Shown here in pieces: positions 44,371 to 53,062 of a stretch of 64,000 nt of DNA; the first letter of the stretch is position 1; the number at the start of each line of letters is the position of its first letter. A program made the position numbers and the translations under genes. The stretch comes from Pseudarthrobacter sulfonivorans (lineage in GTDB: Bacteria; Actinomycetota; Actinomycetes; Actinomycetales; Micrococcaceae), in contig NZ_JACXBW010000004.1 in NCBI RefSeq assembly GCF_014712225.1, positions 248,001 to 312,000 of the forward strand. Direction: 5' to 3'. The notes under the pieces were generated by a model. The model made no database searches and had not been told where the DNA came from. It was given only the letters and a program-made list of their open reading frames with translations.

Positions 44371-45273
44371 ATGAACGAAACCGGGCGCCCGCAAGATTTT
44401 CCACTTTCCAATCCCCGAGCTGATCGGGTGAGGAAGGTGGCACAACTTGCCGGGCGCCCGGCCCGTTTAAAGCGCAGCGAGTTCCTCGTGGAGGGTCCGC
44501 AGGCTGTCCGTGAGGCCCTGACGCTGCACCGGAAGCGTGTCGCTGCGGGGGAGCCCGGCGTCGTCTATGAGGTCTACGCGAGCGAGGCGTGCCTCGACCG
44601 GCATCCGGACCTGGAGTCCCTGGCCGAGGGCACTGACGCTTACCTCACGACTGACGAAGTGCTTGCGGTGATGGCGGACACGGTCACCCCACAGGGCATT
44701 CTCGCGGTCTGCGGTTTCCTGGACGTGAGCCTTGAACAGGTGCTCGACGCCGGCCCGCGGTTGATTGCCGTGCTGTGTCAGGTCCGGGACCCCGGCAACG
44801 CCGGCACCGTGCTCCGGGCAGCCGATGCGGCCGGGGCGGACGCCGTCATCCTGACCGCCTCCAGCGTCGATATCTATAATCCCAAGGCAGTCCGTTCCAC
44901 CGCCGGTTCCCTGTTCCATTTGCCAGTGGTCCTGGGCGCCGATATTGCGGAGGTGACAGCCGCCTGCCGGTCACGGGGCGTTGGGATACTGGCCGCTGAC
45001 GGCGGCGGTGACGTCAACCTGGATATGCTCCAGGACGAAAACGCCGCCCGTCGCATTGCCTCCTCCGGCGTCGAATCGGTCTATGCGTTGGAGGCACCCA
45101 CGGCGTGGCTCTTCGGAAACGAAGCACAGGGGCTCTCCGAAGCTGAACTGGTGTTGGCGGACCACCGCGTGGCTGTGCCCGTCTATGGAGCTGCGGAAAG
45201 CCTCAACCTCGGTACGGCGGCTACGGTATGCCTTTACGCAAGTGCACGGTCCCAGCAGGAACAGGCAAGTTAA
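44371..45273 (+). CDS. TrmH/SpoU-family RNA 2'-O-methyltransferase
   Basis: A 300-residue knotted (SPOUT) methyltransferase. The N-terminal substrate-binding domain is at about 18–105 (RLKRSEFLVEGPQAVREAL). The catalytic SpoU domain follows with motifs QVRDPGNAGTVLRAADAAG, LFGNEAQGLSE and PVYGAAESLNLGTAATV. It likely methylates a ribose in 23S rRNA. It is usually placed between rplT and pheS; here an accessory segment separates it from pheS. Confidence 0.93.
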   Translation: MNETGRPQDFPLSNPRADRVRKVAQLAGRPARLKRSEFLVEGPQAVREALTLHRKRVAAGEPGVVYEVYASEACLDRHPDLESLAEGTDAYLTTDEVLAVMADTVTPQGILAVCGFLDVSLEQVLDAGPRLIAVLCQVRDPGNAGTVLRAADAAGADAVILTASSVDIYNPKAVRSTAGSLFHLPVVLGADIAEVTAACRSRGVGILAADGGGDVNLDMLQDENAARRIASSGVESVYALEAPTAWLFGNEAQGLSEAELVLADHRVAVPVYGAAESLNLGTAATVCLYASARSQQEQAS

Positions 45274-45335
45274 CTAATCACGTCAGCTCCTGGCATGGCA
45301 CCCGGCCCCAGGACACTTTGCACGACTTAAAAGGC

Positions 45336-45360
45336 AGGGCCCCGGAACTTCCGGGGCCCT
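45336..45360. terminator. Terminator between the TrmH gene and the GlsB/YeaQ gene
   Basis: A 10-bp perfect stem (45336–45345 and 45351–45360) with a 5-nt loop, flanked by AAAA on the left and TTGCTGT on the right; it serves convergent genes. Confidence 0.85.
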
Positions 45361-45384
45361 TGCTGTATGAATTAGATGAGGGGA

Positions 45385-45660
45385 TCAGGGTGCGCGGGTG
45401 GACCCTCGACGTCCGGTGATTGCGCCGTAGACGCCGGCAACTACCAGGCCGCCAACGATGGCGAGGATCCAGGTACCCAGATCAAAGAAGGCAAGGTCAC
45501 CCTTACCGAACAGGAGGCTGCCAATCCAGCCGCCTACAATCGCGCCGACTACACCCAGCACGAGGCTCGTCACCCAGCCGCCGCCGACCCTGCCGGGCAT
45601 AACGGCCTTGACGATGGCCCCCACTATGAGGCCGAGAATAATCCAAGCAAGAAAACCCAT
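45385..45660 (-). CDS. GlsB/YeaQ/YmgE family stress-response membrane protein
   Basis: A 91-residue protein with three hydrophobic glycine-rich helices (MGFLAWIILGLIVGAIVKAV; VTSLVLGVVGAIVGG; WILAIVGGLVVAGVYGAI), the transglycosylase-associated-protein family. The family is stress-linked but biochemically undefined. ATG 45660 has AAGGAGGAG upstream. Confidence 0.9.
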   Translation of the reverse strand: MGFLAWIILGLIVGAIVKAVMPGRVGGGWVTSLVLGVVGAIVGGWIGSLLFGKGDLAFFDLGTWILAIVGGLVVAGVYGAITGRRGSTRAP

Positions 45661-45861
45661 GTCTCCTCCTTCATATTCGTCGGGATTAATCGTCCCGATT
45701 AGTGTTCAAGCTAACATAAGGGCGCTCCATTGTCAGCAGGCTTAGTGCCTGTCGCGCGTGCGTTTTTTTCGGCCGAAAAGGTACGGTAATCGTGGGCGGA
45801 ACCAGTTCCGGCGTCGCGAATCATCCTGCTTGTTCCGTAATCCTGAAGGGGTGAAGCCTCC

Positions 45862-46833
45862 GTGGCTGCAAATGGCGGTACCAAGGCGATCGTCGCGGCC
45901 CTTGCCGCAAACCTGACCATCGCCGTCCTTAAATTTGTTGCGTTTATCCTGACGGCTTCGTCGTCAATGTTGGCCGAAGCGATCCACTCTCTCGCCGACT
46001 CGGGTAACCAGCTGTTGCTGCTGATCGGCGGGAAGCGCGCCGGCAAGGCGGCCAGCCCTGAGCATCCGTTCGGGTATGGCCGGGAACGCTACATCTACGC
46101 CTTCATCGTCTCCATCGTGCTCTTCAGCGTGGGTGGCCTTTTTGCGCTCTTCGAAGCGTGGAACAAGTTGCAGGATCCGCATGGCATTGAAGGGGACTTC
46201 TGGTGGGTGCCGCTGGCCGTGCTGATCGGGGCCATCGCGGCGGAGTCCTTCTCCTTCCGGACGGCGATCATCGAGTCAAACCGCATTCGTGGCAAGCAAG
46301 GCTGGGTGAGCTTTGTGCGCACGGCCAAACAGCCTGAGCTGCCGGTGATCCTGCTGGAGGACTTCGGGGCGCTTCTGGGCCTGTTGTTCGCGCTCATCGG
46401 AGTTGGCATGACGCTCATCACCGGCAACGGCGTCTGGGACGCAGCCGGCACCGGCATGATCGGCCTGCTGCTCGTGGCTATTGCGGTGGTGCTGGCGATT
46501 GAAACCAAGTCCCTGCTGCTGGGCGAGTCTGCCACACGGGACGATGTGGTGAGGATCAGCGAGGCCATCGAGGCCGGAGGGCACAACCGCATCATCCACC
46601 TCAAGACCCTTCACCTCGGACCGGAGGAGCTGCTGGTGGCGGCAAAGATTTCCGTGGGGGCCGCCGAAACGGGTAGGGACATCGCAGCTTCCATTGACGC
46701 CGCTGAGTCCAGGATCCGCAGCGCCGTTCCGATTGCACGCGTGATCTATCTGGAACCGGATCTGCACCGCGACGACGTGCAAGGCGCCGGCCGGGCCTCG
46801 GCAGAGGCACGGCCGCAGGACCTGCAAAGTTGA
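45862..46833 (+). CDS. Cation diffusion facilitator transporter (ZnT9-like subgroup)
   Basis: A 323-residue CDF protein with six helices. The helix II metal site HSLADSGNQ is present, but the helix V site reads LLEDFGALLGL, with Glu-Asp in place of the His-Asp of typical Zn/Cd exporters. This variant, with FGYGRERYIYAF, recalls the SLC30A9/ZnT9 subgroup. A cytosolic C-terminal domain follows (about 225–300). The metal cannot be fixed by eye. GTG 45862 is the only well-placed start. Confidence 0.87.
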   Translation: MAANGGTKAIVAALAANLTIAVLKFVAFILTASSSMLAEAIHSLADSGNQLLLLIGGKRAGKAASPEHPFGYGRERYIYAFIVSIVLFSVGGLFALFEAWNKLQDPHGIEGDFWWVPLAVLIGAIAAESFSFRTAIIESNRIRGKQGWVSFVRTAKQPELPVILLEDFGALLGLLFALIGVGMTLITGNGVWDAAGTGMIGLLLVAIAVVLAIETKSLLLGESATRDDVVRISEAIEAGGHNRIIHLKTLHLGPEELLVAAKISVGAAETGRDIAASIDAAESRIRSAVPIARVIYLEPDLHRDDVQGAGRASAEARPQDLQS

Positions 46834-46867
46834 TCATTGCTCAGAGCACCCTGAACTGAGCTCACGG

Positions 46868-46913
46868 CACCGGTTCCCGGTGAGGCCGGTGCACCGGTTG
46901 TCCGGTGAGGCCG
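46868..46913. terminator. Paired small hairpins between convergent genes
   Basis: Two near-identical ~21-bp units (46868–46888 and 46892–46913), each holding a 6-bp CACCGG/CCGGTG stem. They probably act as a two-way terminator for the CDF and MFS genes. Confidence 0.5.
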
Positions 46914-46934
46914 TTGGCTGCCCGTTCCCCTGGA

Positions 46935-48143
46935 TCAGGCAGCCAGCGGCCTTTTACGTTCCAGCAGGCCGCTGGTCACTGCGACGGCAAGGCCCAGCAG
47001 GGCGAGAACCGCACCCACGAGCGCGGGCGCCACGAAGCCCCAACCCCATGCGATCACCACACCGCCCAGGAATGCGCCTAATGCGTTGGCCACATTGAGC
47101 GCCGCGTGGTTAAGCGAAGACGCCAGGGAAGGGGCGTCCGGCGAGGCGTCAAGCAGGCGGGTCTGCAGTGCCGGGATGAGCAGGGACCCCGACGCGCCCA
47201 CCACAAAGACCATGACCAAGGCTGACCACGGCCAGTGAACGGCAACGGCGTAGGTTACCAAGGCGGCCGCGATGCCTGGCAGGACCCAGTAGAGGGTCCC
47301 CATCACCGACTTGTCAGCCAGCCTGCCGCCCACCACGGTTCCGGCAACCATGCCCAGACCGTACAGCGCAACCACAAGGGGGAGCAGTGAAGCGGGGATA
47401 CCGGCCACCATCGTCATAGTGTGGGCGATGTAGGTGTACGTGGCAAAGAAGCCGCCAAAGCCCACGATGCCGATGAGGATGGCCAGCCAGACCTGCAGCC
47501 GTTTGAGTGCACCCAACTCGCGGCGGATGCTGGCGTCCGGATGGGGTGCCTGAAATGGCACGTATTTCCACAGCAGGACCAGCGTCAGGGCACCAATGCC
47601 GCCCACGAGGACGAACAGCAGCCGCCAACCGAAAGTCTGGCCCACCCAAGTGGCGGCAGGAACGCCGATGACGTTGGAGACTGACAGGCCCGCCATCACC
47701 ATGGAAATGGCCCAGCCGCGTCGGCTGGCAGGAACCAGGGAAGCGGCGATCACGGCCGCGACGCCAAAGAAGGCACCGTGGGGCAATCCTGCAGCGAACC
47801 GGGAAACCAGCATGCTTCCGTAGTCCGGAGCTAGGTAGGAAGTCAGGTTTGCCAAGGTGAAGAACAGCATCAGGCCGAGTGCGAGGTGTTTGCGGGGGAG
47901 CTTGGCGCCCACCGCGGCGAGCAGTGGCGCGCCCACCACCACTCCCAGGGCGTAAGCGGAAATGAGGTGTCCCGCTTCCGGAGTGCTGATGTTGAGTCCC
48001 TGCTCCACTTCCTTGAGCAGGCCCATCATGGTGAATTCCGTGACGCCGATCCCGACGCCGCCCATGGCCAAAGCGAAGATGGCCGCACCAATGTTGGGAG
48101 TCTTCACTCTGGACGTGGTGGGCGTTCGGGTGGTGCTGCTCAT
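46935..48143 (-). CDS. MFS transporter of the drug:H+ antiporter-1 type (AraJ/Cmx-like)
   Basis: A 402-residue, 12-helix permease. Motifs include TEFTMMGLLKEVEQGLNI at the first loop, SAYALGVVVGAPLLAAVGAK (motif A region) and RFAAGLPHGAFFGVAAV, typical of the AraJ/chloramphenicol-exporter group. ATG 48143 was chosen over a start 74 residues upstream because the extra residues are unlike a transporter N-terminus. Substrate unknown. Confidence 0.88.
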   Translation of the reverse strand: MSSTTRTPTTSRVKTPNIGAAIFALAMGGVGIGVTEFTMMGLLKEVEQGLNISTPEAGHLISAYALGVVVGAPLLAAVGAKLPRKHLALGLMLFFTLANLTSYLAPDYGSMLVSRFAAGLPHGAFFGVAAVIAASLVPASRRGWAISMVMAGLSVSNVIGVPAATWVGQTFGWRLLFVLVGGIGALTLVLLWKYVPFQAPHPDASIRRELGALKRLQVWLAILIGIVGFGGFFATYTYIAHTMTMVAGIPASLLPLVVALYGLGMVAGTVVGGRLADKSVMGTLYWVLPGIAAALVTYAVAVHWPWSALVMVFVVGASGSLLIPALQTRLLDASPDAPSLASSLNHAALNVANALGAFLGGVVIAWGWGFVAPALVGAVLALLGLAVAVTSGLLERKRPLAA

Positions 48144-48364
48144 GTGCCTGCTTTTCAATGAGGATGCTGGGATGGTGCCGGGGGATGGGCTGCCGCGGCC
48201 ACTGTACGCAACCCTGAATCGGGTACAGGTATTCCAGTCCGGCCGCCGGCGAACGCCTGCCGTCCATTGTCCCCCATCGCCAAGGCCCCGCAGTTCCGGA
48301 GGCCCCGCGCCGAGGTTGTGCCTATCTGATGGCCGGCGCTTCTCCACCACTGAGCCCGCGCTCA

Positions 48365-48370
48365 TAGACT
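48365..48370 (+). promoter_or_regulatory. -10 element for the leaderless MutT-like gene
   Basis: TAGACT lies 6 nt before GTG 48377. The rest of 48144–48364 shows nothing I can name. Confidence 0.5.
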
Positions 48371-48376
48371 GGGGCG

Positions 48377-48829
48377 GTGAGTGAACAGATACAGGTAGTT
48401 GGCGCAGCGATACTGGACTCGTTGGAACATCCCGCCCGCTTGCTGGTGGCGCGGCGGACGGCTCCCGAGCAGTTTGCCGGACTTTGGGAATTTCCCGGCG
48501 GCAAGGTGGAAGCCGGCGAGGTGTGCGAGGCCGCGCTGCATCGTGAACTCAAGGAAGAGCTTGGTGTCGGTGTCAGGCTCGGAGCCGAGTTGCCTGCCGG
48601 CACGCCCGAGGGGTGGCGGCTGAATGAGCGGGCGAGCATGCGGGTTTGGCAAGCCGAAGTCACCGAGGGGGAGCCCCATCCGCTGGAGGACCACGACGAA
48701 CTGCGGTGGGTGGCCCTGGCAGACCAGCAGGCGGTTCTTGAGCTTCCCTGGATCCCAGCCGACTTTCCCATAGTCCAGGCTCTGTTGGACGTGCTCAGCT
48801 CACCGGTGTTGCACTCCCGCACACGCTGA
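48377..48829 (+). CDS. NUDIX hydrolase, MutT-like (d)NTP pyrophosphohydrolase
   Basis: A 150-residue enzyme with a complete Nudix box GGKVEAGEVCEAALHRELKEE followed by LGV. The opening VVGAAILDS and the FAGLWEFPGG segment are those of MutT/8-oxo-dGTPase and CTP/dCTP-type proteins. It probably cleanses damaged nucleotides. The start is GTG 48377. Confidence 0.9.
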   Translation: MSEQIQVVGAAILDSLEHPARLLVARRTAPEQFAGLWEFPGGKVEAGEVCEAALHRELKEELGVGVRLGAELPAGTPEGWRLNERASMRVWQAEVTEGEPHPLEDHDELRWVALADQQAVLELPWIPADFPIVQALLDVLSSPVLHSRTR

Positions 48830-48871
48830 GGGTCCGCAGAACCTGGACGTCGAACCGGCTGAAACTTCGGG

Positions 48872-49987
48872 TCAGAAGAGGGTGGGCTGGCGAAGAGCCG
48901 GACCGCCGGCCCCATGCCCCGTGTCTGCGCCGGCCTGCCCGGAAACCGGCAGGATGCCCTCCGGATACTGTGCCTCCTCGCTGCGGGGATCGTCCTCCAG
49001 GTCGCGGTGGCTGAACCCGTGGCCGCTCGTGAATCCGTGCCGCTGCTTGAAATAGCGCACTTTGGCAGCGAGCCAGGTGCGGTATTCCTTGGAGGCGTAG
49101 GATCCCGTGCCGTAGAGGCGGCGGTAGCGGCCGGCGAGTTCAGGGTGGTTCTTGGCGATCCACTGCATGAACCATTCCCGGGTGCCCGGCTTCAGGTACA
49201 GGGCGCCGGCCGTCACTCCGGTGGCACCCGCCGCGGCCAGGGACCCGAAGAGGGCATCCAATGCTTCGTCGCTGTCCGAGAGCCACGGCAGGATGGGCAT
49301 GGCCATCACACCGCAGGGGAGCCCGGCGTCGCGGAGGCGGGAGACCAGCTTGAGCCGGGCCCGGGGGCCCGGCGTGCCCGGTTCCACAGCCTCGGACAGT
49401 GCCTCGTCCGTCATGGCAAGCGAAATGCCAACACCGACCGGAACCTGCGCGGCAGCGTGCTTCAGGAGCGGAATGTCGCGTGCCAGCAGCGTCCCTTTGG
49501 TGAGGATGGACAGCGGGGTGCCGGAGTCCGCCAGTGCTGCAATGATTCCCGGCATCAGCTGGTAGCGGCCCTCTGCGCGCTGGTACGGATCTGTGTTCGT
49601 GCCCAGTGCGACCTGGTGGCGGCCCCAGGAGGGCTTGGCCAGTTCCTTGCGGAGGACTTCCGCAGCGTTGACCTTGACCACCACCTGGCTGTCGAAATCG
49701 AGTCCGGCGTCAAAGTCCAGATACGTGTGGCTCTTGCGCGCGAAGCAGTAGACACAGGCGTGGCTGCAGCCGCGGTAGGGGTTTACGGTCCACTCGAAGG
49801 GCATTTTTGAACCGGAGACCACCTTGTTGAGCACCGATTTGGCGGTGACCTCATGGAAGGTGATGCCGGCGAATTCGGGAGTAATGATGGAACGGACCAG
49901 CCCGGCCAAAGGAAGTAGGGCGGGGGATGCCCCGCTTCCGGCGCCGTCGGCCGGCCGCTGCATCAGTGCTTGTGCATCCCATCTCAT
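48872..49987 (-). CDS. Rv2578c-family radical SAM protein with an SOS box
   Basis: A 371-residue radical-SAM protein. The cluster motif is CSHACVYC in PYRGCSHACVYCFARKS, with TNTDPYQRAEG, TKGTLLARDI and a substrate-channel segment GVTAGALYLKPGTREWF following. It resembles spore-photoproduct-lyase-like (SplB) proteins and mycobacterial Rv2578c. The reaction is unknown; DNA repair is plausible given the LexA box ten bases before its start. The C-terminal tail (about 325–371) is variable. Confidence 0.85.
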   Translation of the reverse strand: MRWDAQALMQRPADGAGSGASPALLPLAGLVRSIITPEFAGITFHEVTAKSVLNKVVSGSKMPFEWTVNPYRGCSHACVYCFARKSHTYLDFDAGLDFDSQVVVKVNAAEVLRKELAKPSWGRHQVALGTNTDPYQRAEGRYQLMPGIIAALADSGTPLSILTKGTLLARDIPLLKHAAAQVPVGVGISLAMTDEALSEAVEPGTPGPRARLKLVSRLRDAGLPCGVMAMPILPWLSDSDEALDALFGSLAAAGATGVTAGALYLKPGTREWFMQWIAKNHPELAGRYRRLYGTGSYASKEYRTWLAAKVRYFKQRHGFTSGHGFSHRDLEDDPRSEEAQYPEGILPVSGQAGADTGHGAGGPALRQPTLF

Positions 49988-49996
49988 GCACTCTAT

Positions 49997-50012
49997 TCGA
50001 AGGTATGTTCGA
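49997..50012 (-). promoter_or_regulatory. LexA (SOS) box of the radical-SAM gene
   Basis: TCGAAGGTATGTTCGA, one base from the consensus TCGAAC-N4-GTTCGA. On the gene's strand TTGACT (50018–50023) is a likely -35 just upstream, so LexA would sit between the -35 and the start. Confidence 0.8.
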
Positions 50013-50045
50013 ATTTAAGTCAAGGCCGACGGGATGTGCGAGCTT

Positions 50046-50669
50046 TTACGCAGAAGAAGGTGTGTGGATGGGTTGATCATCCGGAGGGGTATTCGAGAGT
50101 GAATCGATGAGTTCCAGGCCACGCAGGCCCCATTCGATTTCCGTCTCTGCTCTGGCTATGAGCCCCTGGTAGGTGAAGATCTTGTATTCAAGGATGCGGC
50201 GGTGATCCTGTGGAGCGGCTGCAGCCAAACGCTTGCTAAGCATCTCGTTGGTCCCGTCCCGCAGCCCCGCGATCATGTCCGCCCATTGGCCCCGGCGCAT
50301 CCTGTGGTACTCAATATGGGCCTGCATATGTTGCTTCGCCATGCTCGGCTCAGCCCATTCGAGGTAAGCAGCTTTCAGGTGGACCGGATCACGCTCGCGG
50401 GCGTACTCCAGAGGCGTGTTCATCCACTGCTTGAAGGCCGCGCGGCCTTCAATGGTTATGCGATACTGCGTCTTTTTGCCGTTGGGTCCCCAAGGGATTT
50501 CTTCGGCCGTGAGGAGCCCCTCTTTCGCCATCTTCCGCAGCTCAGGGTAAATCTGTGAATCCGGCGCGTGCCAGACAAATGCCACGGAGGACTCGAATCG
50601 CTTGGCCAGGTCGTATCCGGTCATCGGTTCGACGGTAAGGAGTGCCAATAGCGCGAAGCGAAGACTCAT
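50046..50669 (-). CDS. vanR: PadR-family repressor of the vanillate genes (VanR-like)
   Basis: A 207-residue regulator. The N-terminal winged helix is at about 1–80 (FALLALLTVEPMTGYDLAKR; APDSQIYPELRKMAKEGLL), then a C-terminal Vir-like helical dimerisation domain. It is divergent from vanABK with two operator dyads between. In Corynebacterium glutamicum a PadR-type VanR represses vanABK and is released by vanillate; the same gene set makes that role likely here. GAAAGG lies before ATG 50669. Confidence 0.85.
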   Translation of the reverse strand: MSLRFALLALLTVEPMTGYDLAKRFESSVAFVWHAPDSQIYPELRKMAKEGLLTAEEIPWGPNGKKTQYRITIEGRAAFKQWMNTPLEYARERDPVHLKAAYLEWAEPSMAKQHMQAHIEYHRMRRGQWADMIAGLRDGTNEMLSKRLAAAAPQDHRRILEYKIFTYQGLIARAETEIEWGLRGLELIDSLSNTPPDDQPIHTPSSA

Positions 50670-50693
50670 GGAGATTCCTTTCGAGGTCTTGCC

Positions 50694-50753
50694 AACTAAC
50701 TACAACTATAGATAGTCTGTGACCCCAGCCACTACCTATGTTCATAGTTAGTT
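50694..50753. promoter_or_regulatory. Two VanR operator dyads between vanR and vanA
   Basis: AACTAACTACAACTATAG (50694–50711) and CTATGTTCATAGTTAGTT (50736–50753) are imperfect inverted copies of each other (14 of 18 positions). Each also has its own internal dyad, ACTA-x-CTA type. They lie between the divergent vanR and vanA starts. Confidence 0.75.
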
Positions 50754-50825
50754 GTCCGGTGCGAACGATTCCATATCTGGCAGGCACCCTCACCGCAGGT
50801 TGCCCGGCCACCCCGAAAGAGGTCA

Positions 50826-51923
50826 ATGATGACTGTGCTTGAGTCCAGCAATTCCACCACCAACAAAGTCCTCGGTCACCCACTGAACGCCTGGTACGTG
50901 GCCGCCTGGGACCACGAAGTGACGCGCAAACCGATGGCCCGCAGGATTGCGGACCGCCCGCTGGCGCTGTACCGCACCGAGGACGGCAAGGCCGTTGCCC
51001 TGGCGGACGCTTGCTGGCACCGCCTTGCACCGTTGTCCATGGGGAAGACCGTTGGCAAGGACGGAATCCAGTGCCCCTACCACGGCATTGTCTACAACTC
51101 CGCGGGCCGCTGCGCGTCCATGCCGGCGCAGGAGAGCATCAATCCCTCCGCCACCGTCCCGTCATTCCCGGTGGTAGAGCGGTATCGCTTTGTGTGGGTC
51201 TGGCTGGGCGATCCCACCAAGGCGGACCCCGACCTTGTCCCGGACATGCACCAGATGGACAGCCAGGACTGGGCCGGCGACGGTGAGACCATTTTTGCCC
51301 CCTGCAACTACCAGCTGGTCCTGGACAACCTGATGGACCTCACCCACGAGGAGTTTGTCCACGCCTCCAGCATCGGCCAGGAAGAGCTCAGCGAATCCGA
51401 CTTCGTTGTCACGCACGATGACCGGACCGTAACTGTGACGCGATGGATGCTCAACATCGATGTCCCGCCGTTCTGGCTCAAGAACATGCGGGACAAGTTC
51501 CCCGGCTTCGAAGGCAAGGTGGACCGCTGGCAGATCATCCGATTCGAGGCGCCCACCACCATCCGCATCGACGTCGGCGTTGCCAAGGCCGGCACGGGCG
51601 CCCCGGAGGGCGACCGCAGCCAGGGGGTCAACGGTTACGTCATGAATACGATCAGCCCGGAGACCGCCAAGACCTGCCACTACTTCTGGGCCTTCATGCG
51701 CAACTACTGCCTGGACAGCCAGCTCATCACCACGCAGCTCCGCAACGGGGTACACGGCGTGTTCGGTGAGGACGAAGCCATGCTGAAGGCCCAGCAGGAA
51801 GCCATCGACGCCAATCCTGACTACGAGTTCTACAGCCTGAACATCGACGCCGGCGGCATGTGGGTCCGCAGGCTGATCGAGCGCATGCTCCAGGCAGAGG
51901 GCCGCCTCGCAGCGGCACTCTGA
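50826..51923 (+). CDS. vanA: Vanillate O-demethylase, oxygenase subunit
   Basis: A 365-residue Rieske non-haem iron oxygenase that demethylates vanillate to protocatechuate plus formaldehyde. The Rieske 2Fe-2S ligands are C63/H65 (CWHRLAPL) and C83/H86 (CPYHG). The mononuclear iron site is around DNLMDLTHEEFVHAS. Length and motifs fit VanA. GAAAGAGG precedes the start; ATG 50826 or 50829 is possible. The reductase and transporter follow in one operon. Related aryl-demethylases cannot be fully excluded. Confidence 0.9.
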   Translation: MMTVLESSNSTTNKVLGHPLNAWYVAAWDHEVTRKPMARRIADRPLALYRTEDGKAVALADACWHRLAPLSMGKTVGKDGIQCPYHGIVYNSAGRCASMPAQESINPSATVPSFPVVERYRFVWVWLGDPTKADPDLVPDMHQMDSQDWAGDGETIFAPCNYQLVLDNLMDLTHEEFVHASSIGQEELSESDFVVTHDDRTVTVTRWMLNIDVPPFWLKNMRDKFPGFEGKVDRWQIIRFEAPTTIRIDVGVAKAGTGAPEGDRSQGVNGYVMNTISPETAKTCHYFWAFMRNYCLDSQLITTQLRNGVHGVFGEDEAMLKAQQEAIDANPDYEFYSLNIDAGGMWVRRLIERMLQAEGRLAAAL

Positions 51924-51951
51924 CCGGACAAGGACCCCAAGGAAAAAGACA

Positions 51952-52965
51952 ATGGCAGCAACCAACAACGAAGTCTGGCAGTCTGCAACGGTGGCGGCCG
52001 TCACGGACGTGGCCGCAGGAATCCGGCGCATCGAACTGGAACCATCAGCACCGAAGCATGCAGAACCCGGATCGCACATCGACCTCATGGTCACCATCAA
52101 CGGCGAGCAGGAGAAGCGCTCCTATTCAGTGGTGGAATCCATCGACGGCGGAAGCACCCTGGCCATCAGTGTCTTCAAGGCCCCCGTTTCCCGGGGCGGA
52201 TCCGTCTTTATGCACACACTCAAGCTGGGTGACACCCTGCGCATCACCCAGCCCCTGCAGAACTTTCCGCTGCGGGTGGGAGCTGCGCGATACGTCCTGC
52301 TCGCAGGCGGCATCGGCATCACCGCGATCATGAACATGGCCGCGGTGCTACGCAACGTCAAGGCAGACTACACCTTGGTCTACGCCGGCCGGTCCCGGGC
52401 TGCAATGGCCTACCTGCAGGACCTGCAGGAGATCCACGGGGCCCGACTGCGGGTCCACGTCGACGACGAAGGAAGCGCCCTGGACGTGAACAGCCTGGTA
52501 GGCGGAATCGATCCGGGAACCGAACTCTATATGTGCGGGCCTATCCGGCTGATGGATGCAGTCCGCCGCGGCTGGACCGAACGGGAGCTGGCAGTGCCTG
52601 ACCTCCGCTACGAAACGTTCGGGAACTCCGGCTGGTACGACCCTGAGGAGTTCCTCGTCCGCATCCCACGGCTCGGCGTCGAAGCCACAGTGGGGCCGGG
52701 CCGCTCCATGCTCGAAGCGCTCGAGGACGCCGGCGTGGACATGATGTTTGACTGCCGCAAGGGTGAGTGCGGCCTGTGCGAGGTCCGGATCCTGGACTTG
52801 GACGGCGCCGTCGACCACCGCGACGTTTTCTACAGCGATCGGCAGCACCATGCCAAAGAGAAGATGTGCTGCTGCGTCTCACGGGCCGTCAGCTCTGCCA
52901 CTGGTTCCCGTACGGAGGCCAGCCGTTCAGGCGCCCCTGCGGTGGTCACCATCGACGTGTCCTGA
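51952..52965 (+). CDS. vanB: Vanillate O-demethylase, reductase subunit
   Basis: A 337-residue class IA-type reductase feeding electrons from NAD(P)H to VanA. The order is a flavin-binding barrel (KRSYSVVES), the nucleotide domain (YVLLAGGIGITAIMNMA; LYMCGP), then a C-terminal 2Fe-2S ferredoxin with CRKGECGLC and a last cysteine in KEKMCCCVSRA. It starts 28 bp after vanA with AAGGA upstream. The C-terminal ~20 residues past the cluster are a Ser/Thr/Ala-rich extension. Confidence 0.92.
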   Translation: MAATNNEVWQSATVAAVTDVAAGIRRIELEPSAPKHAEPGSHIDLMVTINGEQEKRSYSVVESIDGGSTLAISVFKAPVSRGGSVFMHTLKLGDTLRITQPLQNFPLRVGAARYVLLAGGIGITAIMNMAAVLRNVKADYTLVYAGRSRAAMAYLQDLQEIHGARLRVHVDDEGSALDVNSLVGGIDPGTELYMCGPIRLMDAVRRGWTERELAVPDLRYETFGNSGWYDPEEFLVRIPRLGVEATVGPGRSMLEALEDAGVDMMFDCRKGECGLCEVRILDLDGAVDHRDVFYSDRQHHAKEKMCCCVSRAVSSATGSRTEASRSGAPAVVTIDVS

Positions 52966-53062
52966 ATACCACAGACTGGCCCCACCCTGGCTGCCCCCAT
53001 CCAGCGCAGCCGTAAACAGCTTTTGCTCCCGCGCGGAGCTCCCAAATTTCAAGGAACACGCC

